64,000 bases of DNA, taken from Parvibaculum sp. (GTDB lineage Bacteria; Pseudomonadota; Alphaproteobacteria; Parvibaculales; Parvibaculaceae). Every line of letters begins with the position of its first letter. Positions within the stretch are counted from its first letter, which is position 1. The notes under the pieces are model-generated. The model ran no database searches, was not told the origin of the DNA, and saw only the letters and a program-made list of their open reading frames with translations. The stretch spans positions 47,662 through 111,661 of the forward strand of contig NZ_JAUYUS010000052.1 of assembly GCF_030694575.1 (NCBI RefSeq), written 5' to 3'. Shown one piece after another: positions 36,742 through 45,188 of this stretch. The translations under genes and the position numbers were made by a program.

Positions 36742-37875
36742 TTACAGATAGGTGTTTGCGCTGCTCAACGAGTTTTCGGCGCTTTTCACGAGATCGGCCA
36801 TGACTTCCGCAGCCGGCCTTACCTTGTGAATGAGACCCATGCCCTGCCCTGCGAAACCGGGAGCGATATCTTTCCGCTTTACCGCCGCCGCCGCCGCCAG
36901 CACCGGCATCGCAACCATGGGTTGGAAGGGCATGGGCAACGGCTCCAGACCCGCCTCGACAAAAGCCTCGGACCACTTGTTGCGAATGATCCGGGCCGGC
37001 TTTCCGGTGACGGTTCGAGAAACCAGTGTGTCACCGTCACCCGACTCGACAATCGCTTCCTTCTGGAAGTCCTCGATGCCCGCCTCTTCGGTGGCGAGAA
37101 ACGCCGTACCGATCCAGGCACCTTCGGCGCCGAGCATCATTGCAGCCGCGATGCCGCGCCCATCGGAAATGCCGCCCGCACCAAGCACTGGAATGCGGCC
37201 AGCGATCGCATCGACAACCTGCGGAATGAGCGCCATCGTTCCGACGGGTGAATTGTGCCCGCCCCCGTCATGGCCTTGCGCAACGATCAGATCGATGCCG
37301 GAATTGACTACCTGCAGCGCATGCTTTACCGCGCCGACGACTGCCATCACCTTGGTGCCGTTGGCATGGAGCCGATCAAGCCAGGGCCCCGGATTGCCGA
37401 GACCCGCCGCATAGACAGGAACCCGCTCCTCAACAACGACTTCCATTTGCGCTTCGAAGAATTCCTTGGAAAACAGCGGCGCGTTCGATTTTGACGACCG
37501 GTGAGCTTCCTCGGATTCCCGCGCCCTGGATTTCAGCGGCGGAATGTTTTCCTTCTTCAGAAAATCTTGCGCGAATTTTTGGTACTCAGGCAGCATATCC
37601 ATCGGAGACGGACCCGCCTTGCCCTTGTAGGCTTCCCTACGCACGGAGGCTGGCAGCAGGGTGTCAACACCAAATGGCTTGTCCGTCAGCGATCGCGTTT
37701 CCCGAATCCATTCGCGCAACTGATCGGGAGAGCAAGCAGCCGCGCCAAGCACACCGAGGCCACCCGCATTCGATACCGCCGCCGCAAGCCGCGGAACGCT
37801 CGCGCCGCCCATACCGGCCAGCAAGATCGGGTATTTAATACCTAGAATATCACATACTCGGCTATGCAGAGTCAT
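36742..37875 (-). CDS. nitronate monooxygenase / 2-nitropropane dioxygenase-like FMN enzyme
   Basis: The 377-residue TIM-barrel flavoprotein has GIKYPILLAGMGGASVPRLAAAVSNAGGLGVLG in parts, VAQGHDGGGHNSPVGTMALIPQV and VLGAGGISDGRGIAAAMMLGAEGAWIGTAFL, typical of the NMO/enoyl reductase superfamily. Members in catabolic clusters may act on enones rather than nitro compounds. ATG 37875 with GGGAGG upstream is chosen over 37902. A perfect palindrome (37915-37928) lies 40 bases upstream. It heads the leftward run through thioesterase, BVMO, P450 and ferredoxin. Confidence 0.85.
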   Translation of the reverse strand: MTLHSRVCDILGIKYPILLAGMGGASVPRLAAAVSNAGGLGVLGAAACSPDQLREWIRETRSLTDKPFGVDTLLPASVRREAYKGKAGPSPMDMLPEYQKFAQDFLKKENIPPLKSRARESEEAHRSSKSNAPLFSKEFFEAQMEVVVEERVPVYAAGLGNPGPWLDRLHANGTKVMAVVGAVKHALQVVNSGIDLIVAQGHDGGGHNSPVGTMALIPQVVDAIAGRIPVLGAGGISDGRGIAAAMMLGAEGAWIGTAFLATEEAGIEDFQKEAIVESGDGDTLVSRTVTGKPARIIRNKWSEAFVEAGLEPLPMPFQPMVAMPVLAAAAAVKRKDIAPGFAGQGMGLIHKVRPAAEVMADLVKSAENSLSSANTYL

Positions 37876-37914
37876 AGCTAACCTCCCATGGGGCGACTTC
37901 ATTGGCCGCGCTAT

Positions 37915-37928
37915 TTATGATCATAAAT
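37915..37928. promoter_or_regulatory. perfect 14-bp palindrome TTTATGATCATAAA
   Basis: The palindrome is perfect and sits 40 bases upstream of the nitronate monooxygenase-like gene, the same distance as the 6626 element from its gene. It matches the TTTATTATAATGAATTT element in 13 of 17 aligned positions. It also lies downstream of the GntR gene, the probable source of its ligand. Confidence 0.6.
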
Positions 37929-37990
37929 TAGCGACACCCGGGGAGCGGCGCAAGTGCTGCAAAAACGACATCGCAATCGCGAACACTCGC

Positions 37991-38809
37991 CTAGCGTTTC
38001 CGTCGGGGAACCCGCGGCACGCTCAGGTCGTCCGCATCCTGCCAACGCACGATTTTGGACATGATGTCGGGATATCGAGCTTCCAGATACTTGTCCGATC
38101 GGCTTATGAACCGGGACATTTCGGTGAAAGCGAGGTCTGGGTTGCGATCTTCAATCGCCTTGAGAAGCCGTCCGTACGCCTTGATCTGATAGTCACGCTC
38201 ACCCTCCGTATAAATTATACCGACTTCCGACGCATTCGTGATGTTGTGAAGCGAACCGATTAGGAATCCGATCAAGGGATTGCCAGACGCCCATGCAAGC
38301 ACGTCGTGGAAACGCCTGTTCTCCTCCGCATAGGAGTCGCAAGATACGGACAGCGTCTTCAAAGTGGCCAATGACGTATTCAGCTTGTCGATATCCTCAT
38401 CGGACGCACGCTCCGCCGCAAGCGCCGCCATGGTCGGGCCGACCGCTTGTCTCACTTCAATCAGCGAACGGAACGTGGTGCCGAGAAACTGCAGCAGCAA
38501 CGCCATTGTACTGGCAAAATCTTTCGGTCGGGGCTCCTGAACGATCGGCCCACCGCCAGGGCCGGGCCGCAGAAAAATGATGCCCTGCAGTTCCAGAAAC
38601 CTGAGGGCCTCCCGCAAAGTCGCGCGGGCCACCCCATACCGTACGAGCATCTCCTGTTCTGGCAGCAAGCGATCTCCGACCTCGGCACCTTGCTGCTCGA
38701 TGTCCTCGACAATCTGCCTTGCAACTGTGAGGGCACGCTTGCCGGACCCTTTCGGAAATCGGTTGACTCGTGAAACGGACGCGATCGCTTTCATTTCAGA
38801 TACCCGCAT
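37991..38809 (-). CDS. FadR-subfamily GntR transcriptional regulator
   Basis: The 272-residue protein has a GntR winged helix (VARQIVEDIEQQGAEVGDRLLPEQEMLVRYGVARATLREALRFLELQGII in parts, residues 25-75) and an all-helical FCD effector domain (LIEVRQAVGPTMAALAAERA onward) with His-containing metal-site segments. FCD-type regulators respond to organic acids or acyl-CoAs. It is divergent from the hydrolase at 38965, with a perfect CCCTGATCAGGG palindrome 27 bases in front of its start and a TTCATCATAATGGATTT element further on. It is the best candidate to read the operator family found across the island. Confidence 0.9.
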   Translation of the reverse strand: MRVSEMKAIASVSRVNRFPKGSGKRALTVARQIVEDIEQQGAEVGDRLLPEQEMLVRYGVARATLREALRFLELQGIIFLRPGPGGGPIVQEPRPKDFASTMALLLQFLGTTFRSLIEVRQAVGPTMAALAAERASDEDIDKLNTSLATLKTLSVSCDSYAEENRRFHDVLAWASGNPLIGFLIGSLHNITNASEVGIIYTEGERDYQIKAYGRLLKAIEDRNPDLAFTEMSRFISRSDKYLEARYPDIMSKIVRWQDADDLSVPRVPRRKR

Positions 38810-38835
38810 ACTTCATTGTTTTTAAGATCAATCGC

Positions 38836-38847
38836 CCCTGATCAGGG
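38836..38847. promoter_or_regulatory. perfect 12-bp palindrome CCCTGATCAGGG, GntR operator candidate
   Basis: The palindrome begins 27 bases upstream of the GntR start at 38809. Its half site CCCTGATCA recurs at 20317-20325. CCCTTATCA at 60506-60514 differs by one base. This links the GntR gene to distant operons and suggests autoregulation. Confidence 0.55.
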
Positions 38848-38904
38848 AACGGTTGGAAGAACCCGACTACAACACCGTCGTCCGTGTTTGCAACGCCCTG
38901 TTAA

Positions 38905-38921
38905 TTCATCATAATGGATTT
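38905..38921 (+). promoter_or_regulatory. operator-like element TTCATCATAATGGATTT
   Basis: This 17-mer matches TTTATTATAATGAATTT at 14 of 17 positions. It lies 44 bases upstream of the hydrolase start region at 38962-38965, in the GntR/hydrolase divergent promoter. Confidence 0.5.
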
Positions 38922-38964
38922 CGGCCTTTGAATACACATATGAAAACATGGAAAAAAGCGTTTG

Positions 38965-39840
38965 ATGTCAGCAAACCGGACCTTGTTCATCCTTGCCCAA
39001 AATCTCAAAATCGCGGCGGACGCATTCGGCCCCGACCAGGCGCGTCCGGTTATGCTCGCCCATGGCGGCGGGCAGACACGCCATGCTTGGCAAGCCTGCG
39101 GTAGAAGGTTGGGGGAAAACGGGTATTACGCCCTCTCCGTCGATTTGCGCGGGCACGGCGAAAGCGACTGGTCTCCGGACGGAGACTACAGGATGGAGCG
39201 TTTCGCGGAGGATCTCCTCGACGTCGCGGACGGCTTCTCCGTGCCTCCTGTCCTGGTCGGCGCATCTCTGGGCGGCATCGCGGGCATGATCGCGCAGGGA
39301 GAATACGCAAAGGCCGGACGGCGCGGGTTTGCGGCGCTGGTCCTTGTCGACATCACCCCTCAGATGAACATGGAGGGGGTTCAAAAAATCCTCGGATTCA
39401 TGGCGTCAAATCTGGAAGAAGGCTTCGCCTCGCTTGAGGAAGCAGCCGATACGATCTCGCGCTACATGCCCGGTCGGCCTCGCCCCAAAAACCTGAGCGG
39501 ACTGGCGAAGAACCTTCGCCTCAGGGAAAACGGCCGCTACTACTGGCATTGGGATCCACGTTTCATCACCGGCACACAAAAGCCGCAAGGCAGCCGCGAA
39601 CCCGAACGCCTCCAAATGGCGGCACGTTCCCTGAAAATACCGACGCTCCTTGTCCGGGGCCGCGACAGCGACCTCGTGACGGTCGAAGCGGCGCGGCAAT
39701 TCGCCGAAATTGTTCCTCATTCCGAGTTTATCGATGTCGCAAATGCGGGCCATATGGTAGCGGGCGACAAGAACGACATATTTACAAGCGCCGTTCTGGA
39801 TTTTCTGACGCGAATGGCGCCTGCCGCGAGCACATCGTAG
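38965..39840 (+). CDS. alpha/beta hydrolase (MhpC/EstB-like)
   Basis: The 291-residue protein has an HGGGQTRHAW oxyanion segment, DLRGHGESDW, the nucleophile elbow GASLGG and a C-terminal ANAGHMVAGD with the catalytic His. Such hydrolases cleave esters, lactones or meta-cleavage C-C bonds. ATG 38965 follows directly on an in-frame TTG (38962), and the ribosome-binding site is weak. The gene is divergent from GntR and is followed by a crotonase gene 92 bases later. A lactonase role after Baeyer-Villiger oxidation is possible. Confidence 0.87.
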   Translation: MSANRTLFILAQNLKIAADAFGPDQARPVMLAHGGGQTRHAWQACGRRLGENGYYALSVDLRGHGESDWSPDGDYRMERFAEDLLDVADGFSVPPVLVGASLGGIAGMIAQGEYAKAGRRGFAALVLVDITPQMNMEGVQKILGFMASNLEEGFASLEEAADTISRYMPGRPRPKNLSGLAKNLRLRENGRYYWHWDPRFITGTQKPQGSREPERLQMAARSLKIPTLLVRGRDSDLVTVEAARQFAEIVPHSEFIDVANAGHMVAGDKNDIFTSAVLDFLTRMAPAASTS

Positions 39841-39932
39841 CCCCACGGGTGGATTCATTCACGCGTGTACGTCTTCGACAGATGAAGACAACCCAAACAA
39901 ATAAAAATCGAGAAGAAGAAGGGAGAAAGCCG

Positions 39933-40673
39933 ATGTCGAATCTGGTTCTTCGCAAGGACAGCGGGCGTATTTGTACGCTGACGCTCAACCGTCCAGAAAC
40001 CTTGAACGCGCTCAATGTCTCGCTGTTCGAGGAACTGCGCGAGCATGTGGATGCGCTTCGTGGACAGGTTCACGAGGTGGCATGCGTCATCATCACGGGC
40101 GCGGGCAAGGCTTTTTCAGCCGGCCACGATCTGAAGGACATCCAGAAGGGCGAGCGCCCGCCGGAACCGCATTTCCAGGCGAAGACCATTCAGGCGCTGG
40201 CCGAACTGCCGCAACCGGTCGTCGCCTGCATCCGCGGGCATTGCTATACTGGCGGACTGGAGCTTGCGCTCGCGGCAGACATCATCATCGCCGCGCGCTC
40301 CGCCAAGTTCGGCGACACGCATAGCAAGTGGGGACTGAGCCCGCTCTGGGGCATGACGCAAAGACTGCCGCGTCGCGTCGGGCTGTCGAAGGCCAAGCAG
40401 ATGATGTTTACCTCCGATATTTTCGCGGCGGAGGCGGCGGAGCGTATGGGGCTGGTCGACATTTGTGTCGACGATGTCGAACTGGAACAGGCGACAAACG
40501 ACCTTGCTCAGCGTATCGCCGCCAATTCAACCTACAGCAACCAGGTCAACAAAGGTCTGCTGAGCGCGACCGACGGCATGACCGCCCAAGCGGGGATGGC
40601 CTACGAACTCGCGCATAGCCCCGGTGCCTGTTACGACGCGCGCGAACGGGTCGCCTCATTCGGAAAAAAATGA
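39933..40673 (+). CDS. crotonase-family protein (DTH-type, atypical hydratase)
   Basis: From ATG 39933, with GGGAG upstream, the product is 246 residues. It has ICTLTLNRPETLNALN, AFSAGHDLKDI and YTGGLELALAADIIIAARSAKFGDTHSKWGL. The first catalytic glutamate of crotonase is present (GLEL), but the second position reads DTH instead of a Glu. Members of this subgroup are annotated as enoyl-CoA hydratases, yet the change leaves the reaction open. It overlaps a longer frame from 39549 that is not real. The leftward CYP153 gene converges on it. Confidence 0.85.
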   Translation: MSNLVLRKDSGRICTLTLNRPETLNALNVSLFEELREHVDALRGQVHEVACVIITGAGKAFSAGHDLKDIQKGERPPEPHFQAKTIQALAELPQPVVACIRGHCYTGGLELALAADIIIAARSAKFGDTHSKWGLSPLWGMTQRLPRRVGLSKAKQMMFTSDIFAAEAAERMGLVDICVDDVELEQATNDLAQRIAANSTYSNQVNKGLLSATDGMTAQAGMAYELAHSPGACYDARERVASFGKK

Positions 40674-40745
40674 CGGCGGGCCACGCGCCGCGCCGCCTTC
40701 GACCTTATGTGGCGGGTGGAAGTTTTCCACCCGCCTCCTCCAGGT

Positions 40746-42010
40746 TCAGCCCGGGATTCTTACCGGCAATGCCTCATAGCCCTTGATGAAGTTGGAAAAG
40801 ACCCGCTTTGGTTCATCGACCACTTCGATCGGCTTGTCGGGCCAGCGCTTCAGGATTTCTTCCCAGACAATGCGGAGTTGCATTTCCGCCAAGCGGTTGC
40901 CGACGCAGCGATGAATGCCGAAGCCGAAGGAGAGATGCTGACGCGGCCTTGCACGATCGATGATGAAACGGTTCGGCTCGTCGATCGCCTCCTCGTCCCG
41001 GTTACCCGAGACGTACCACATGACAACCCTGTCACCCTTCTTGATCCGCTTGCCGGCCAACTCGGTATCCTGTAGCGCGGTGCGGCGCATGTGGGTGAGC
41101 GGCGTCTGCCAGCGGATGATTTCCGGTATCATGGTTTCAACGAGCGCCGGATTTTCGCGCAGCTTCCTGTACTGATCCGGGTTCTCGTGGAGCGCGAGCA
41201 AGCCGCCGGTGAGCGAATTGCGGGTCGTGTCGTTACCGCCGACGATCAGCAGAATGACATTTCCCAAATACTCCGCCGGACTCATGTTCTTGGTGGACTC
41301 ACCCTGGGCTAGCATGGTGATAAGATCGCCGCCCGGTTCGGTCGCGTTGACGCGCTGATTCCACAACTCGGTAAAATAGGCGGCGCATTCGAGAAGCTCT
41401 GCTTCGCGGGCTGCCTCGCCTTCCGGTGTCTTGAAGGCTTCCTCCGAGGTTGCGACGTCGGACCAGCGGGTGAGTTTCCGGCGCTCTTCCCAGGGGAAGT
41501 CGAACAGGGTGGCGAGCATCTGCGTCGTCAGCTCAATCGACACGCGATCGACCCAGTTGAACGTCTCGTTCACCGGAAGCGAATCGAGAATCTTGCCGGC
41601 GCGCTCGCGGATCGTGCCTTCGAGTTTGGCCAGATTGGCCGGAGCGACGATCGGGCTCACCACCTTCCGCTGCGCGTCGTGCTTCGGGGGGTCCATTGCG
41701 ATGAACATCGGAAGCTTCAGACCCGCATTATTGTCGCGAATCGTAATCCCCCCTGCTCGACGTCGGACGAATAGACGCCATGATTGGTCTCGACATGCAT
41801 GATGTCCTTGTATTTTGTCACGGACCAGAAAGGTCCATAAGCGCTTTCCGCACAATAATGCACGGGATCCTCGCGACGCAGCCTTTCGAAATACGGCCAC
41901 ATCCGATTGGACCTGAAGAGCTCCGGATCGCTGACATTGAGTTTGTCGAGCGGAATGGCATATGGATCGTCCAAGGACTGGACGCGTTCGGCTACGTTCA
42001 TGCTGCTCAT
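40746..42010 (-). pseudogene. cytochrome P450, CYP153 family (copy 2), with a one-base frameshift
   Basis: Two overlapping frames together encode a whole CYP153 close to copy 3. Frame one runs from ATG 42010 to about 41750 (AIPLDKLNVSDPELFRSN, WSVTKYKDIMHVETNH). Frame two continues with GITIRDNNAGLKLPMFIAMD to the end, including LLIVGGNDTTRNS and FGFGIHRCVGN. The break is at a run of six C on the plus strand (41748-41753, six G in the gene). Adding one base restores a continuous frame of about 421 codons, the normal length. This could be a real inactivating or phase-variable event, or a sequencing error in a homopolymer. It is last in the bad operon. Confidence 0.85.
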
Positions 42011-42056
42011 GATCTTATCCTCGTTTGTGGACGAATATTCACCGGCGCAACCACTC

Positions 42057-43172
42057 CTATTCGGCGGCGATTGTCACGCGACCGCGCATGCCGCCGACAC
42101 TTCCATTGACTTCCTGACGCTTCAGACGCGGTAAAACCTTTTCCGCGAAAAGTTTCATGTTTTTGGTGGAAAGTTCCTGCGGCATGCCGCCATAGCTGAA
42201 AATGGAAATCAGCCCCGCCGCATCGACGCGCTTTTGGTTTTCCATGATCTGCTCGTAGACCTGATCCGGCGTGCCCCAGACCTGAAGCTTCGCCAGAAAA
42301 TCGACAAACTCGTCGACTCCGTGCTTTTCGATATTCCGGGCGAGCGCTCCGTAATACTCATAGCCCTTGATGTCCGCGAGCCCCTTGTTATGAAATTCGT
42401 AATGGTTCAGGGCCGAACGGCTGTATCCCCTTATGTATTTTTCGTATATCTCCTGAGCGACCGATGCGTCCTCATGACAGGCGATGAAACTGGCGATGAT
42501 CGGCTTGGGCGCCTCGGTACTGTTTATCTCCCTGTAGATTTCCCGGTAGTTGTTGAGTTCGGCGACCGTCGTTTCCCAAGGCTTCTGAGCGATGATCAGA
42601 ATGCCAATGCCGAGCCGCGCCATGATGCGCGCCGACTCCGGCGAAACCGCCGCCGCATAGGTCCGGCCGCGGAAACTCTGGAACGGGAACGGCCTGATGG
42701 CCGTTCGGGGCTGTTTGTAAAACTTCCCGTTCGCCTCGATATAGCCCGTTTCGAAGGCGTTCAGAATTGCCTCCGCATATTCGACGAAGCGTTCGCGGGA
42801 TTCACCCATATTGATGCGGAAGCCCTCGAACTCGATCCGGCCGAGGCCGCGGCCAACGCCCAGAATGGCGCGGCCTTTCGAAACATGGTCGAGCACCAGC
42901 ACTTCTTCCGCGAGCCGGACGGGATCGTGCCAAGGCAGCACCATCACCATCGAGCCGAGACCGACCCTATTGGTACGGCCAGCCATATAAGTGAGAAACT
43001 GCGCCACGTTCGGGCACATGGTGTATTCGTCGAAATGGTGCTCGGCCGCCCATATAGAATCGAAGCCGAGCGGCTCGGCCATGTCGGCCATCGCGATTTC
43101 ATGGGCGTAGACCTCCTGGTCGGTATAACCGCCAGCGAGGTTCTGAAAGAACGTACTCATGCCGACATGCAT
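42057..43172 (-). CDS. luciferase-like (LLM) flavin-dependent monooxygenase (copy 2)
   Basis: The 371-residue protein resembles the LLM at 21269: EPLGFDSIWAAEHHFDEYTMCP, RTNRVGLGSMVMVLPWHDPVRLAEE, and GRAILGVGRGLGRIEFEGF. ATG 43172 has AAGGAG upstream; a frame from 43193 adds only seven residues. It is between the Rieske gene (28 bases) and the CYP153 gene (46 bases) in the leftward operon that starts with badH. It would hydroxylate or Baeyer-Villiger-oxidise a pathway intermediate with FMNH2 supplied from elsewhere. Confidence 0.88.
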   Translation of the reverse strand: MHVGMSTFFQNLAGGYTDQEVYAHEIAMADMAEPLGFDSIWAAEHHFDEYTMCPNVAQFLTYMAGRTNRVGLGSMVMVLPWHDPVRLAEEVLVLDHVSKGRAILGVGRGLGRIEFEGFRINMGESRERFVEYAEAILNAFETGYIEANGKFYKQPRTAIRPFPFQSFRGRTYAAAVSPESARIMARLGIGILIIAQKPWETTVAELNNYREIYREINSTEAPKPIIASFIACHEDASVAQEIYEKYIRGYSRSALNHYEFHNKGLADIKGYEYYGALARNIEKHGVDEFVDFLAKLQVWGTPDQVYEQIMENQKRVDAAGLISIFSYGGMPQELSTKNMKLFAEKVLPRLKRQEVNGSVGGMRGRVTIAAE

Positions 43173-43200
43173 GGGAATCTCCTTTTTGTTCAATTCCGCT

Positions 43201-44352
43201 TCACACGGCGTTTATCCCCAGCGTCTTTTTTATCGACCGGTGGAAGTATGCAAGAGCCGGCTCGTTGGCGCCGAAAGTCACAAAATCTTGTGCACCCGAG
43301 TGAAAATCACGCTGGATATTTTCCGCCAGCGGAAAATCTTCCTGCTGCACGGTCGCCATCAGCAAGTCCATGTTCTTGGTCCAGTACTTTCTGGCCTTGT
43401 CGGTCACGGCGGGTTCGGGCGTATAGAGAGAGACGTGCATTTTTGATTCATCCACGCTGTCGCCCGGATAAACCCTCCACGTCTCCAGATGATCGCCCTG
43501 CATGATGAAGACCGTATTCGGAAAGAGCACGTATACAAGCGCGGAGTGGCGGACCAGATCCCACTCGCTTTCCGGCCTCTGGCGCAACGCGTCGATCGTC
43601 TTGCGGGCGCCAATCATGCGCAGATTTCGTGCCATGCCGTCGAACGTGCCGAGGTTCGAGTGCAGGATCGGCGCGATCGTATTCTTGTGAAGTGTGCTCA
43701 GATGGTAGGTTTCGAGAAACGTGTCGATCACGAGCTTCCAGTTGAGGCGGGCCCGGAGCACGCGTGTCTCGTAGTGGCTGTAACTCGCAAGGCCGAACGC
43801 GACGAGATCGTCCGCCATCCCCGCAAGATGGCCGTCGATGTCGATCGACCCGCCGGGCGTCGGCATGACCCAGATCATGCCGTATTTCTCCACCACCGGC
43901 AGAGGCCGCAAGCCGTTGCTCGTCTTGTCGACGCTCTCGAAGCCCTGCTCGAACGGTATCGACCTCAGCCTGCCGCTCCGGTCGTAGGTCCATGCGTGAT
44001 AGGGACAACTGAACACGGTCTTGCCGCTGCCGCAGCCCGACGCAACGCGCGCGCCACGGTGGCGGCAGACATTGATGAAGGCATTGACCTGCCCCGCTTC
44101 ATTCCGCACCACCAGGATCGGAACGCCCGAAAAATCGTCGGTTACATAGTCGCCGGGATTGGGCAATTCGCAGCTCAATCCGATCAGGAGTGGCTCATGC
44201 CGGAACAGCATCTCCCGTTCTCGGCCAGCCTGATCCGGACTGGTGTAGTCACTGACATGATGACGATACACGGCATCGCCCATCGCGGTCTCACCCGCGT
44301 CGAGATAGCCGAAGATCTTCCGCAACTGCTCGACCTGGGCTTCGTGTTTCAT
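43201..44352 (-). CDS. Rieske-type ring-hydroxylating oxygenase, single alpha subunit
   Basis: The 383-residue protein has the Rieske 2Fe-2S ligands at Cys96/His98 (CRHRG) and Cys116/His119 (CPYHAW). Its mononuclear iron site is in DTFLETYHLSTLHKNT. No beta subunit, ferredoxin or reductase gene is next to it, so it is probably an alpha-only oxygenase fed by electron carriers encoded elsewhere. Position inside the bad operon suggests that it hydroxylates or demethylates an alicyclic or aromatic acid that feeds that pathway. The start ATG is at 44352. Confidence 0.9.
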   Translation of the reverse strand: MKHEAQVEQLRKIFGYLDAGETAMGDAVYRHHVSDYTSPDQAGREREMLFRHEPLLIGLSCELPNPGDYVTDDFSGVPILVVRNEAGQVNAFINVCRHRGARVASGCGSGKTVFSCPYHAWTYDRSGRLRSIPFEQGFESVDKTSNGLRPLPVVEKYGMIWVMPTPGGSIDIDGHLAGMADDLVAFGLASYSHYETRVLRARLNWKLVIDTFLETYHLSTLHKNTIAPILHSNLGTFDGMARNLRMIGARKTIDALRQRPESEWDLVRHSALVYVLFPNTVFIMQGDHLETWRVYPGDSVDESKMHVSLYTPEPAVTDKARKYWTKNMDLLMATVQQEDFPLAENIQRDFHSGAQDFVTFGANEPALAYFHRSIKKTLGINAV

Positions 44353-44389
44353 GATCGCACTTCTCCCGAAGAGGTCCCTTGATTATCCG

Positions 44390-45178
44390 TCAGCGGAATA
44401 ATGGTTCCCGGCGCTCCCGGAACGCCGCCAGACCTTCCGAAACATTTTCGCCCATCAGCGCGTCCACGACTGCGCTCCGTTCCATATCCAGACCTTCCTG
44501 GAGCGATCCGTCGAGCCCGTTTCTGCAAAGCTGCTTCATGGCGGCAAGACCGCCCGGATTCTTTTTGGCGAGGTCGGCACAATAGGCTTCCGCCTTGCCG
44601 GCAAGCGCGCTGTCGTCAACGATATGGTTCACAAGCCCCCAGGCCAGCGCCTCGTCTACCTTGAGCCAGCGGCCGCTGAACATCAGATCAAGGGCACGCC
44701 GCGAACCGACGATGCGCGCGAGACGCTGCGTGCCGCCCCAACCCGGCACGAGCCCGTAGCGGGCATGCTGGCATCCCATCTGCGCCGACTGCCCCGCAAA
44801 AACCACGTCACATGCCATCATCAATTCCAGCCCGCCCGCAAGACACAGACCGTTCACCGCGGCGACAATCGGCAGAGGTGAGACCTCAAGACGGCGCAGG
44901 ACGCGATGACCGCCCGTGATAAACGCTTCCAGCCGACCCCGCTCCCTGCGAGCGTCGAGGACCTCGTCAAGATCGGCACCGGTGCAGAAGTGCTTGCCAC
45001 GCGCGAGCAACAGAACGGCACGAACCTTCCTGTCTCCCTCGAACATTGCGAGAGCCTCGTCGAGACCGGCCATGACAACCGACGAGAGGCAATTGAACTT
45101 GTCAGGCCTGTTGAGCGCCACGATTCCGACGCCGTCTCGCATCTCGGTCTGGACCGGGGCTTCCGCGGCGCTAGTCAT
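44390..45178 (-). CDS. crotonase-family protein in the BadK position of the bad operon
   Basis: The 262-residue protein has VGIVALNRPDKFNCLS, HFCTGADLDEV and LCLAGGLELMMACDVV. It follows aliB and precedes the Rieske gene, where the hydratase for cyclohex-1-ene-1-carboxyl-CoA (BadK) would be expected. The crotonase glutamate of GLEL is present. The second catalytic position reads CQHARYGL rather than the usual QPEI-type sequence, so it is not a typical BadK and its reaction is not proved. ATG 45178 has GGGAGG upstream. It may act on a substituted or already hydroxylated ring. Confidence 0.82.
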   Translation of the reverse strand: MTSAAEAPVQTEMRDGVGIVALNRPDKFNCLSSVVMAGLDEALAMFEGDRKVRAVLLLARGKHFCTGADLDEVLDARRERGRLEAFITGGHRVLRRLEVSPLPIVAAVNGLCLAGGLELMMACDVVFAGQSAQMGCQHARYGLVPGWGGTQRLARIVGSRRALDLMFSGRWLKVDEALAWGLVNHIVDDSALAGKAEAYCADLAKKNPGGLAAMKQLCRNGLDGSLQEGLDMERSAVVDALMGENVSEGLAAFRERREPLFR

Positions 45179-45188
45179 ATCGCCTCCC

